Source of the DNA: Dipteris shenzhenensis
Lineage: Eukaryota > Polypodiophyta > Polypodiopsida > Gleicheniales
Assembly: GCA_047967505.1 (NCBI GenBank)
Contig: CM106539.1
Reading direction: 5' to 3' (one strand)
DNA length: 64,000 nucleotides
Part shown: positions 9,622 through 19,990 of the stretch, one piece after another
Position numbering within the stretch: position 1 is the stretch's first letter
Layout of the letters: every line of letters starts with the position of its first letter
The notes under the pieces: model-generated
Seen by the model: only the letters and a program-made list of their open reading frames with translations
The model's database searches: none
What the model was told of the DNA's origin: nothing
Translations under genes and position numbers: made by a program

Positions 9622-12600
9622 GCCTACACCTCGTATCCTGGAATGTGAACGGGTTTCACTCTTCTGGCACCCGTGGTCCCAGGAAGCTCATTTTGAGACA
9701 GGAACTTCAGCCAGCAGTGATAGGACGTTTGGATGTACTTCTGCTCTAGGAACACAAGCTTTCGGCGGCTCACTCCCGTAGATGCGGGAAGATCCTCCCT
9801 GGTCGCTCTCACACTTATTGGGAGCCCTCGATCGGCGCACTGGGGAGGAGTGGTGGTGTCTGTACTTCCGTGGGAGAGCAGCTAGCCCAGGGAGTTTTCG
9901 GTCATGGCACGTTGATTCCAGGTCGTGCCCTGTGGGTAGGCCTGGAATTGGAGGGCTCCAGAGTTGGAATTCTCAACATTTATGCTCCCACAGATCTCCG
10001 TTGTAGAGCCACCTTCTGGAGGACACTTACAGGGATTTTCCCAGACATGGATTCCTGGATTGTTGGAGGTGACTTCAACAATTCGGAGACCTTGGAGGAC
10101 TAGCAGGGCAGAGGACCGGAGTTTACAGGTATGTCTCAGGCAGAGCAGTCCGCTTGGGACTCTTTTATCTTTGCGACAGGAGGAAGGGACTGTTGGCGAG
10201 ACCCGTCCTTCCAGCGCTGGCACGGGAGCTTGGACTTCTCGTGGGGTTTCCGCAGGGAAGGAGGCAGACTCCTGGAGAGGTTGGATAGATTTTATGTTAG
10301 TGATTGGGCCATCAGCAGAGGCGGTCAGGCCGGTATAGTTCCAGGGACGACACTCTCCGACCATGCGCCGGTGCTCTTATCATTAGATTCGGCAGCTCAG
10401 GCCCTTCCCCCCCGCTCATGCCGGATTCCCGACTCCATTTTCTCGAGGGAGGACGTGCGCAGCAGTATTTGCAGTCTTTGGGATAGAGACTGGGGCGAGT
10501 GCGCGGATTTGGTTGATTCGGTGGCGCAGGCTTTGCAGGAGTCCAGCCAGATCTGCCAGCTCGCAGCCCTACAGGTTCGACAGGAGTGGTGGGGTAGAGA
10601 GAGAGCCCTTTGGAGGGACCTCGCCTCCATTCAGCGGCTCCAGCAGGCATCCCCGGGCTCGGAGGAGCTTCGGATCCAGGCCCTTCGAGCCAGAGCCCTT
10701 CTTGAGGAGACACTCCAGCGTCGCTCAAAGTTTTCCTATCACGCCTCTCTCTCCTGGGCTCGGAAGGGTGACCGGATGTGCAGGGAGTTCTTCAGGACAC
10801 ATGGCCAGAGAGCTGCAGGTGATCAGCTTTCGAGTCTCAGGACAGCGGAGGGACACATCGTCACGGATCCGGGAGAGGTCTTGGGATTGGCCACCGACTT
10901 CTACAGGATCCTTTTCCAGCAGGAGCCGCTTGCTCCTCGCACTCGTCGTGCCCGTGAGGAGGTGTGGAGACACACTCCTTCCTTAGTCCAGCCTAGCATG
11001 CAGGCGACGCTGTTGGCACCGTTTACCACGGATGAGATGTTGGAGGCCTTGATGGCCATCGATGGACAGAAGTGCCCAGGTGAGGATGGGCTATCCTGGG
11101 CATTCTTCACCTCCTTCTGGGACCAGATCCATCAGCCCCTCTTAGCAGCTCTTCAGAGGATTTTCAGCAGTGGTTATATGCCAGAGAGCCTCTCCTCGGG
11201 ACTGATTTGCCTCATCCCGAAGGGAGGAGATAGACAGGAGATCCGTCAGTGGCGCCCGATCACTCTCCTTACCACTGCCTACAAAATCCTAGCCAAGATG
11301 ATCAGCGCCAGAGTTCGGCCTCTACTTCCAGACCTCATTCATGACACTCAGACAGGCTTTGTCCAGGATCGCAGTATCCTGGATAATGTCTTCACCTTTT
11401 CAGAGGCGGCGGAGTGGGCTCAGCACAGCGGATCACACCTTGCCATCCTACTTCTCGACTTTGAGAAGGCCTACGATCGGGTGGACTGGTCCTTTCTGGA
11501 GGGGACTCTAGAGCGGCTAGGTTTCCCAGCAGGTTGGATTCAGGGTATTTCAGCTTTGTACAGGACAGCCTCTAGCAGAGTCATCATTGGAGGCAGGATG
11601 GGTGAGCGTTTTAGCTTGGAGAGATTAGTGCGTCAGGGCTGCCCCCTTGCCCCTTACCTGTTTCTCTTCTTCGCCGAGGCTATGACTTACTACCTCCGGG
11701 CGAGGTCTACAGGGATCAGGGGTGTTCGCCTTTCCCTCCGGGAGGACACGGAGCTCTTGGACTCGGAGTACGCGGATGACACAGCCCTGTATGTCCAGGA
11801 CGATGAGTTGATGCTGGAGAGGGTGAGGATGGCCCTGGAGGTCTTCTGTTCGGCTGCTGGTGCGAAAATCAACTGGAACAAATCAGTTGGTTTCCTCACA
11901 GACCCCGGGGCGCGTTCTCAGTGGGGGAGGTTTTTGGGTTTCAGGTGGATCCCGCGGGGACAGATAGCTAGATACCTGGGTTTTCAGGTCGGCCTGGACA
12001 TCACGCCAGCTCAGCAGTTTTCCCGTTTCTAGATTCCATCCGACGGAAGCTGGCTTTTTGGAGCACTGCTAAGCTTTCCCTTGCAGGTCGTGCCTTGGTA
12101 GTCAACCAAGTCCTCCTTGCCACGGCTTGGTATGTGGCTTCCTGTTGGTGTTTCTCGAGATCCAGTGTGGCACAGCTTAGGAGGCTGGTTCGGAACTTCC
12201 TTTGGTCGGGGGAGGATGGCCTCAGAGATACCAGAGCCAAGGTTGCTTGGCAGACAGTTATTCTTCCGCAGGCTGAGGGAGGCCTGGGAGTCATCGATCC
12301 AGAGCTGCAGAGTCAGGCCTTGTTAGGCAAGTTAGTCATCCGCGGTTTGACCCCGGGGGGGCAGACGTGGAAGATGCTACTTCAGCAGGGGGTCGGTTCT
12401 TGTGTCCCGCGCCGAGGTGGAGAGTGGCTCCCGTCCCTCAGGTGGATCTTCACTTCCACCCCGCTTACTCAGCCCCGCTCCCCACTCGTTCGTAGCCTCC
12501 TCATGGTTTGGAGGCGGCTCCGCCTCAGTCTCATTCAGTCCCCTCCCCGCTGTCAGGAGGAGATCGATCGCCAGCCGCTTATCTGGAATGATCAGGTCAG

Positions 12601-13998
12601 AGATGCCGAGGGCCTTCAGCTGGGGGAGAGATCACATATCAGGTGGGATGGTTGGATGAGGGGGCCAGCCCGGTCCCTTCGAGTTTGGAGGGACACGTAC
12701 AGACATTTGGAGACGGTTGATCTCGCAAACGCAGCTGGAGGTGCACGTGGAGCCCAGGCGAGATGCACGGAGATCGACGGCGCGATCCCAGCTGATTGGT
12801 TGGTTCCACCTGAGCCTCAGATCCTCATGCCTGGTGACGACCGTTGGCTGGGACAGTTCACCCCCCGTGGCATTCCACTGGTGGTCGCAGGACGTATGGA
12901 CGACTCCTCTATTTCTTTCTTCACGGTTATGGGGGATGGACGACTCAGGAGAGAGGATGCACTCATCGACCCCCTGCTCCCTTGGCAGAGGGTTCGGATC
13001 GTAGGCCTTTTGGGGAAGGTCTGGCGTACCGATCCTAGCATTGAGCAGGATCAGCTGCAGCTTTGGCGACTCTGGCTTTGGGAGGGGCGGGCCTTGTCAG
13101 AGCTTGATTGGGACCCAGGAGAGTGGAGCTGGCCAGAGGTTGTGACAGGAAAGGGGCCGACCTCCTTCTTTGCCTACAGCACGACTTTGGGCAGGCGAGT
13201 TCTTGGGAGGATGCAGAGCCGCCCCCCCACCCGGCGGCCCAGTTGGTATGCACAGGGTATTTCCAGATTCTTTTTGCAGGCCTTCTGGAAGGCCTTGTGG
13301 GAGAGCTGGCGGCCGCGGAAGATCTCCTACTTCCTGTGGCTTCTCGCCCACAAAGGTCTTCCGGTGGGGAGCTGGTTGAGACAGATAGGCCAGGACGGAT
13401 GCTGTCAGATCTGCCTGAGGAGTCACCAAAACACTGCCTGTGGAGCTGCACTTGCGCCCAGGAAGTGTGGAGGTGGACTTTCGGGATTCTCACTCGCGCA
13501 GCACCAGAGCTAGGGTTGATCACGTGGGGCGCGTTCTGTTGGTGCAGCACCGCACCTGGTCTACATCACTTATTCGAGGCATGCCAGCAGGACCCCACTT
13601 TCCTTATCACGCAGGGTACATGGGGGCTGCTCGAGGGTATCCCGCAGCACCTAGCAGAGGCGGATACAGGAGTTCAGGAGAGGCAGCCAGTCTGGGAGAT
13701 TATTAGCAGCATAGCAGGGTGGCACATTTGGACCTCGCGTTGCGCGCAGATCCTCGGTGGCACCTCCTTATCGACTGCCCAGATCATGACTGATATTTGG
13801 TGCGAGATTATTCATACTCTCAGAGGCCAGTGGGACCAGATTCAGGGAGATTCCCGGTCCGGTCAAGAGAAGCGGAGACGCTTCCTCCGGACTTGGAACA
13901 CTCAGGGCCTCTTCTTCGAGCAGACTTCGCAGGGCCTTCGGTGGCGCTACTCACCACCCCGATGGCTGTTCATTCACACTCGCCTTATCCCGACGTGA
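9618..13998 (+). pseudogene. LINE-A ORF2: endonuclease, reverse transcriptase, zf-RVT (lightly damaged)
   Basis: ORF2 begins at ATG 9618, overlapping the ORF1 stop in ATGA. The exo-endo-phosphatase endonuclease domain opens with LVSWNVNG and contains NIYAPTD, VGGDFNN and LSDHAPV. The RT follows: WRPITLLTTAYKILAKM (about 11250), LLDFEKAYDRVDW (11452), RQGCPLAPYLF (11631), and active site EYADDTALY (about 11767). The zf-RVT region (CCQICL near 13400, then HCLWSC after a shift) and a C-terminal tail ending LIPT complete it. Lesions are TAG at 9747 and 10101 and single-base-type frameshifts near 12030 and 13415. Catalytic motifs are otherwise intact, so damage is recent. Confidence 0.88.
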
Positions 13999-14121
13999 GA
14001 GAGTGATTTATTGTGTTACCTTTTAGGGCTGTGTCCGATTTGTGAACGCAGCCCGTCAGCTACAAGCTGACCTTTTGTATCTTGTTCTCGAAGTAATATA
14101 ATTAGCACTGTTTTTTCGGCC

Positions 14122-14132
14122 AAAAAAAAAAA
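14122..14132 (+). other. LINE-A poly(A) tail
   Basis: A short A run ends LINE-A directly before the right TSD copy. No canonical AATAAA precedes it; the closest is aagtaatataa at about 14090. Confidence 0.8.
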
Positions 14133-14134
14133 TA

Positions 14135-14147
14135 ACTCAGATGCTTC
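14135..14147 (+). repeat. Target-site duplication of LINE-A, right copy
   Basis: Exact second copy of actcagatgcttc (7039-7051). LINE alpha-2 coding continues from here. Confidence 0.9.
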
Positions 14148-14471
14148 AGCATTTTCAGCTAATACCGCCTCTAGAACTTGAGAATAGGCTCCAGGATTGG
14201 ACTCTTCATTCGCCAGGGTCGACATGCCATCCTTTGAGGCTGTCCCACATTTCTGAATCTTCTTTATATAAAGTTCTTTTGCCCTCACCATGGGTTTCAC
14301 ACATGGCAAATCAGCTTTGGCAAAAGAATCATCCTGCAAAGTGGTAGCGGAAGAGATTGCGGGCGATTTGGAATTCTAAAATTCCCCTTCGACAACAGGT
14401 TTTCTTGTGGAGAGTTCTGCTAGGGGTTCTTCTATCTGGGCAGGTTTTGGCACGCAGACATATTGCTCCGG
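14148..14471 (+). pseudogene. LINE alpha-2 ORF2 relic, 3' part (zf-RVT region)
   Basis: Continuation of alpha-2 beyond LINE-A. Translation in patched frames aligns with alpha-1: ENRLQDWTLHSPGS, HISESSLYKVLLPSPW, then RLRAIWNSKIPLRQQVFLW and the start of the cysteine region at ARRHIAP. It stops abruptly at 14471 where element K begins, so the last cysteines, 3' UTR and tail of alpha-2 are missing. Confidence 0.75.
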
Positions 14472-15003
14472 TGTGGAGGAGCGTGGCCAGATCTGCACTG
14501 AAGGGCTGCATGGTTGTGCCCTCCACATGAGGGTGGAGGTCGGCCACCTTGGCTACAGTCAGCCCCTACTTTGGGGGGATGTGTGCCCTCTCTATAGGGT
14601 CATATGCAGCCCTAGCAGTGGGTTGGCCCACACTTGCTGGTCCCCCTAGGAGCCCTTTTGTAGCCCTATGTGCTGCAGTCGGCCCACCTACCAGCAGGGG
14701 TCGGCCCTAGCCTAGCAGCCTACTAGAGAGGGGATAGGGGCTATTTATGGGCCCCCCCTCAGCCCTCATTTCATCACATCTTCCAGGCCTGGTAGAGGAG
14801 TAGGCCAGCCCAGTCTTGCACTTGAGGAGCAGGGTATTGGAGTAGTTCATCCGCTCCCTAGTGCTCCCTTCCATTTGGTTATTGAGCTGTGTGTTCCGAG
14901 CTCTCGAGCAGCCCGTTGTTTCCGAGGTTTTGCCCCAGTTGTAGCGGGGTTTTCTCCAGAGATCACTTGCAGTTCTCCTGTGCCTTTCTCTCTCCTTTCT
15001 CTC
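14472..15003 (+). repeat. Element K 5' LTR, first part
   Basis: The block from TGTGGAGGAGCGTGG to ctttctctc aligns along its length with 26963-27480 of the 3' LTR. Differences include an extra stretch around 14710-14790 that is absent from the 3' LTR and small deletions near 14530. LINE-B interrupts the LTR at its CT-rich tract. Confidence 0.88.
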
Positions 15004-15668
15004 ATCCGCCCTCCTGCTCCCGCTCCTCCCGCTCCCTATGCTCAGCCTCTCCCGCTCCCTATGCTCAGCCTCTCCCGCTCCCTACGCTCAGCCTCTCCCT
15101 ATGCTCTACCCTATGCTCAGCTTGTCCCTACGCCCGCTATGCTCCCTATGCTCAGCCTACCTAGCTACCCCCTCCCTATGCTCAGCCTATGCTCATACCC
15201 CGCTCAGCCTACGCTCTACGCACCCCGCTCAGCCTACCCCTACGCCCCCTACGCTCATCCTATGCCTACCCCTACGCCCCCTACGCCTACGCTCAGCCTA
15301 CCCCTACGCCTACGCTCATCCTACGCCTACACTCATCCTACGCCTACCCCTACGCCTACGGCCCCTATCCCCTCCCTACGCTTAGCCTACCTAGCCACCC
15401 CCCTCTCTGCTCCTGCTCCTTTCGCTTCAGCCCCTCGCCACCTTCGCCACCTCCTTTTCTTTATTTATTTATTTAAAAAAAAAACTCGCCATCTTAGCCT
15501 GTCCTTCTCCACCTCCTGGCTGCCTCTCTACCTCAGGCTTCCACCCTGCCTCGCCACCACCTTGCACTGGACGTGCCTCCCATTATGCGGGGGGGGGAGC
15601 CGGTGCTCCTGCTCCCGGTCGGACACTAAGACCTGCACCTTAAAAAAAAAAGAAAGTCCAAGAGAAAT
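15004..15668 (+). promoter_or_regulatory. LINE-B 5' UTR with C/T-rich tandem repeats
   Basis: The UTR consists of variants of ctccctatgctcagcct (15030-15200) passing into cctacgcctacccctacg (15200-15380), strongly C/T-biased on the sense strand, followed by a less regular stretch with an A9-type run near 15475. Spurious long ORFs run through it. Position and composition parallel the C-rich 5' UTR of LINE-A, although ORF1 of the two LINEs is unrelated. Confidence 0.55.
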
Positions 15669-17032
15669 GGGGGACAAAGCCAAGAAAGACGACAACAACA
15701 ACAACAACAAAAAGCAAACAACACAACTGAAATTGGAGGATGTGAACACACATTACAACCGAAGTGGACTCCGGGTAGACAGCTAGGCAAAGGCAGGACC
15801 CGCCTCAGCTTCTTCAGCCTCTATCTCTACCTCAACCTCAGCTCTCGCTACAGTTTTACTTTCGGTTTCAACTCTAGCCTCAGCTCCCTCTATCTCTATC
15901 TCTACCTCGACTTCAGTCCCCGCTTCAGGCTCAGCTCCAGTTTCAGTCTCAGTGCCCTCTACATCTACGATTAGGGACATACTCATGCCCATGGCGCCGA
16001 TTGTTGTTCCCTTTCCCTCCTCTTTTGTTACAACTCTCGCACTGCTTATGACCCCTACTTCGGAGGTATGATACACTGTTTCACATTACGCTTCACTCTC
16101 CCCTCTGCCTCTCAGTCAGCCCACGCTCCCACACCCCGTTGGGACTGCCTCATCCATTCCACTGTCATCTCCGTTCCTCACTCAGTTCACCCAGTCAGCG
16201 TCCAGTTTTCGGACTCAGTCCCACACTCTCATGCCACAGTCACCACAGTTTCAGCATGGACATGGGTGAACTGATACACCAGAGGCCCATGAGACCTTGC
16301 TCATGGAGATACATAGTTTTCGTGAGCGTGAGATGGAGCTGACTCGCTTCGCATGAGAGCAGGTCCGCTTCAACTAGGAGCAGAGCCTCATCATGTAGGA
16401 GCAGGCTAGGGCCATTCGGGAGCAGGCGGGTCTTATTCAAGGACTCAGGCAGGATATCATGCAGCTCCGATAGGTCACAGCCATACACACTGTCCCAGGG
16501 AGTACCCCGGTGGTTGAGGCACAGATTGCGAGTATGCAATCTGCTATTGAGGAGACTTCAAGATGGATTGACGTGGCCAAACGGGAATCCGCAAGGGTAA
16601 CCATTTCGGCTATCCTCATGGAGCAACAACAGAGAGCCAGTAAGGCTCTCAACATCAGAGTATGCGGGATCCCACGCACTGAGGCTACACCGATGGTAGA
16701 TGCGACTACGTTCGTGGTCGCTTACCTTGGGTGTGGCTGAGCACAGGATAGAGAGGGCATGGTGGGTGGGGAGAGATGCCAACCGAGAGCAACCCTTGAT
16801 CATACAGTTCCATGACACTCAGGCACGACTTTTAGCTCTACGACGCAGGTCAGTTCTTCGAGATCAGCTAGCGATCTCTATGGACGAGGACCTCATACCT
16901 CTACAGGTTGAGGAGAGGCGCTCTTTGCTGCAGCAACGGGATCAGGCCCAGAAGGAGGGGAAGTGGGCAGTGGTACGAGAGGGACGACTTCTTACAGGAT
17001 CCCGTAGGGCATCTGTCCCCTCCCCTACATAG
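15669..17032 (+). pseudogene. LINE-B ORF1 relic, L1-ORF1p-like (coiled coil plus RRM-like domain)
   Basis: The start MGDKAKKDD at 15669 lines up with the ORF1 start of LINE-C, sharing a K.LSLED..N..SNRSGL.VDS-type N-terminus. A Ser/Thr/Ala-rich region follows, then a predicted coiled coil (EIHSFREREMELTRFA to GLIQGLRQDIMQLR, about 16300-16470). After that comes an RRM-like segment KALNIRVCGIPRTE (about 16645), IERAWWVGRDANREQPLIIQF and a C-terminal EERRSLLQQRDQAQKEGKW. This order resembles Transposase_22/L1 ORF1p rather than the DUF4283 ORF1 usual in plants. Five or more stops and a frameshift near 16735 inactivate it. Confidence 0.7.
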
Positions 17033-17039
17033 GGAAGCG

Positions 17040-19290
17040 GGGTCTATGAGACTCAGATATCCGAGACCCTGTCTTGCACCATTTGGTACTGTAATGGTAC
17101 CTTATGGTTAGAACCAGGGAAGTTCTCGGAATATATACAGGGCACGACATAGTCTTTTATACAAGTGGGGGACTCAACGCGAGGACAAGGGCCCGTTAGG
17201 TACCACTTCTTGACTTCAGAGATGATTGCACTCTACTGTCAGATATTGACCTTGAGAAGGCAAGTATGCTATGGGTTTCGGCTGACAGGCAAGGTCCATT
17301 CTCATCTTATGGGCAGGCCTTATTAGACCTCGACAGGATACATGATCTCATTATCTATAATGGTCTTGACAGATGGCCCGCTTTAGGTGGTCACATGCTT
17401 TCCACATGGGGGGGCTCCAGTGTTGTTAATTACATCATGGGATCCCCTGTCTTCACATCTCGCATTACTAACTTTACTGTAGCATCCCTCCCCCCCGGGG
17501 TTGATCTTACATACCCTTTCTTTAGCATCTCCACCTCCCTTCGCATAGCACCTTCTACCCCACTCAGTGCTTACTCCTCCTACCACGATATACGCTTTGA
17601 TCGGGTTCACTCATCTTCTTACTTTGGCTGTCTGTACATACTTCTCGCTTATATTGGCTTCATACCTCTTTTAGAGGATCGTGCTGCCCTTGTCACCCGC
17701 TCACTACACGAGGTTGGTATTCACGCTTTCCCCCACACCACCCGCTCCACCCGTCCACCACCTCCTGGAACCGTACCTTATAATAGTTGGTATGATGATG
17801 AGTGTAAGGCTTTACGCCGTCAACTCAGATTCGAAACCAAAAACAGTCTTCCGAGCGCACCAGATAGGCTACGCAAATATCGTAGACTAGTACGGAGAAA
17901 GAAACTAGACTTCGTTCGTTGGAACGAGAACGAGCTACTGAATGTTTTGTTTAGTAACAACTCTAGGGACTTTTGGCGGAGATTTCTAGGACGGTCCCCT
18001 CCGTCACTCACTGACACTCAGAGCTGGTTTGATTATGCATGCACATTTTATGACATCCCAAATCAGCCAGTCCCTAACCTCTCACATATGCCTCGTCCCA
18101 CATCCTACACCCTCTTCACTAGAGGTGGGGTAAAGGATGTCGTAATGAAACTTCATAATGGCCGAGTGAAGGATCATGAGGGGCTATGCACTGAGTTCAT
18201 TGCATATGGGATTAGCTTCCTAGCCCCGATCTTTGCAAAGCTTTTTAATGAAGCTGTTTGTTTGGGGTTTCCACATACTTGGACCATTAACACTACCTCA
18301 CCCATCCATAAGGCAGGGGATCCCATGAGCCCAAAGAACTATAGGATCATTATGATTGGACATGTCCACGATTTATGCATCAGTACTTGACTCCGAGGTT
18401 AGTAGACTTGCAGAGTGTCGATGACTTAGAGCAGTAGGATAGGCCGGATTCCGGCGTGATCATGGAACCATGGACCACATTCTCACGCTCAGATGTATCA
18501 TCGAGGAGGCGAGGTCACGGAAGCAGAGGGTTTATTGTTGCTTTGTGGATTTCCGCAAGGCATTTGACATGGTTTCGAGAGCCCGCCTCATACGGTGCCT
18601 ATAGGACTTGGGTTATGACCAGGAGATCATTTGGGCTGTCATGGCACTTTACGAGAGGGTTTCAAGTAGAGTTCGGGCACGATCCGGGTGGATAGACGAG
18701 ATCATGAGCACCATCAGGGTCAAACAAGGGTGTCCTTTGTTGCTCACCTTGTTTGGCCTCTACATTGATGAGCTTGAGACAGTGATGTAGTCATAGGGGG
18801 TGTAGGTTGCTCTCTTGCGGACACGTTGATCCATATTTTGCTCTATGCAAATGACGTGGCTCTCTTATCTTCCTCAGTAGAGGGGCTTCAGAGACACCTA
18901 GACGCACTACAGGCCTTTTGTGAGTCTCATGATTTGAAGGTCAACCTGGGTAAAACCAAGGTCATGATCTTCAATACATCTTGAGCCATCATGCGTCAGG
19001 AGCAGTTCACATTTGCGGGGTCATTTGTTGAGATAGTTTCATCATACACTAGGCACGCTTGAGTAGAGGGTATGCTTCATTGGCCAGACTAGAGAGGCAG
19101 TGCTTCCGCTCGCACTTTCAGGATCCACGCACCAAGGGGTTGCTTTTTGACTGCTTGGTTCGCCCAGCGAGGATGTACGGCAGCCCTTGTTGGGAGCCAA
19201 ACTTGTTGGATACAGAGTGGGCCTGTGTGGAGTAGCTACAGGTTCTCATGTTATCACGGATGATTCGTGGTAAGTCAACGCTCGTTTAGT
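17040..19290 (+). pseudogene. LINE-B ORF2 relic (truncated endonuclease, RT with YAND)
   Basis: It begins with the endonuclease N-terminus around 17055 (ETQISETLSCTIWYCNGTLW) and loses most of that domain near 17165, where sequence jumps to LNAR. The 374-residue open piece 17266-18390 (IIYNGLDRWPALGG, VVNYIMGSPVFTSRITNF, then RKYRRLVRRKKLDF) matches LINE-C. RT landmarks follow in broken frames: YCCFVDFRKAFDMV (18534), RVKQGCPLL (18717) and LYANDVALL (18841). The catalytic YADD is YAND, an inactivating change, and KVNLGKTKVMIFNT follows. About 900 bp of 3' coding present in LINE-C are missing before the 3' end at 19325. Confidence 0.8.
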
Positions 19291-19324
19291 AGGTCCACTA
19301 CCACAGCTTGTTGTATCAGCATTT

Positions 19325-19391
19325 TCATAGTCTCATAGACCCATCGGTCTTACGAAGACTTTTATAAACTTTCTTTCTTTCTTTCTTTCTT
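19325..19391 (+). terminator. LINE-B 3' end: hairpin and (CTTT)n tail
   Basis: catagtctcatagacccatc is followed by ggtcttacgaagac (hairpin with one mismatch), a tataaac stretch and CTTT repeats. The same order occurs on the minus strand at 40290-40220 and 61700-61630. Such a shared 3' end plus microsatellite tail is characteristic of LINEs whose RT recognises the 3' end of their RNA. Confidence 0.75.
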
Positions 19392-19468
19392 CTTCTCAGA
19401 GTGTGTGCGTGAGGCATGCTATCTCTCTCTCTCTCTCTCTTCCGTTCATTTCCGCTGCATTTTTCACA
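19392..19468 (+). repeat. Element K 5' LTR, second part
   Basis: cttctcagagtgtgtgcgtg through the CT run to ttttcaca aligns with 27481-27555 of the 3' LTR, completing the LTR interrupted by LINE-B. It ends in CA just before the primer-binding site. Confidence 0.88.
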
Positions 19469-19480
19469 TGGTATCAGAGC
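19469..19480 (+). promoter_or_regulatory. Element K primer-binding site (tRNA-iMet)
   Basis: tggtatcagagc, complementary to the 3' end of plant initiator methionine tRNA, directly abuts the LTR end. This is the standard copia arrangement. Confidence 0.9.
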
Positions 19481-19750
19481 CATGGTTGGCTTGAGACCCG
19501 AGGAGTGGAGGGAGTGTTGAGCCAACACACAGAGAGGAGGATTAGGGTGCTGTTAGGAGGTGTCTTTGAGGAGGAGTGTGTGCGAGGAGTGGACTGTTTG
19601 GGTGATGAGCGAAGGGAGACTTTGAGGGGTGTTTTCAGATCAAGGAGGAGGTGTTCCCGAGGGACGAAAAGCAAGGTGTGAAGGTACATCGGGCTGTCAG
19701 CCCCTTCATCCTTGTCTTCAGCCTTCTCCTTTCTTCAACCTTCAGTTTTT

Positions 19751-19977
19751 TATAGGCCATCTTCTCCGAGTTCTAGTGATGCCCTATGGGTGTTGGTATG
19801 TGCCTTGTAGGCATAGTTATAGGCACTCTAGTGTTTTAGTGCCTTTTATGCCACATAGGACATTTAGTCCTATGTGACACCTAGCTTCAAGTACATTGTA
19901 CTTATCTAGTTGACGTGACAACTGATGTCCATCGACTCTTAAATCTTGTGCTTGCTCTCTCATTTATCGATCCTACA
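19751..19977 (+). repeat. Copia L 5' LTR (227 bp)
   Basis: It starts tataggcc (TG changed to TA relative to the 3' LTR) and ends cctaca. Compared with the 260-bp 3' LTR it lacks a second gacac..tagtccta block and a short tttcttttctcc stretch. A repeated TAGGAC/CACTTAGTCCTA palindromic word lies within. Confidence 0.92.
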
Positions 19978-19978
19978 G

Positions 19979-19990
19979 TGGTATCAGAGC
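19979..19990 (+). promoter_or_regulatory. Copia L primer-binding site (tRNA-iMet)
   Basis: tggtatcagagc one base after the LTR end. Confidence 0.93.

Larger units (their letters stand above)
7052..14134 (+). mobile_element. LINE-A, nearly full-length plant L1 retrotransposon (7.08 kb)
   Basis: A complete insertion with a C-rich 5' UTR (7052-7566), ORF1 (7567-9621), ORF2 (9618-13998), a 3' UTR and a poly(A) tail (about 14122-14132), flanked by a 13-bp TSD. It sits inside the RT/C-terminal part of LINE alpha-2. Its G+C content is clearly higher than that of the host LINE. Lesions are few: two nonsense codons and two frameshifts in ORF2, and two homopolymer-associated shifts in ORF1. It is therefore one of the youngest insertions in the window. 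Confidence 0.93.
15004..19391 (+). mobile_element. LINE-B, CTTT-tail LINE inserted in the K LTR
   Basis: A LINE with a C/T-rich repetitive 5' UTR, ORF1 relic, ORF2 relic and a 3' end made of a hairpin (cggtcttacgaagac) plus a (CTTT)n tail at about 19372-19391, instead of poly(A). It interrupts a pyrimidine tract of the K LTR, and LTR sequence resumes right after the tail. The TSD cannot be resolved because target and tail are both pyrimidine-rich. It shares ORF1, ORF2 and 3' end with LINE-C and several fragments in this window. Confidence 0.85.

Noticed and set aside
14875-15786. 303-residue ORF over 14875-15786
   Set aside because: It runs across the K LTR, the LINE-B 5' UTR repeat and only then the ORF1 start. 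It is a composite of unrelated sequence; only the part from 15669 is meaningful.
19376-19445. CTTT and CT microsatellites as a regulatory GAGA-type element
   Set aside because: The CTTT run is the LINE-B tail and the CT run is part of the K LTR, as the 3' LTR shows. No independent signal is needed.
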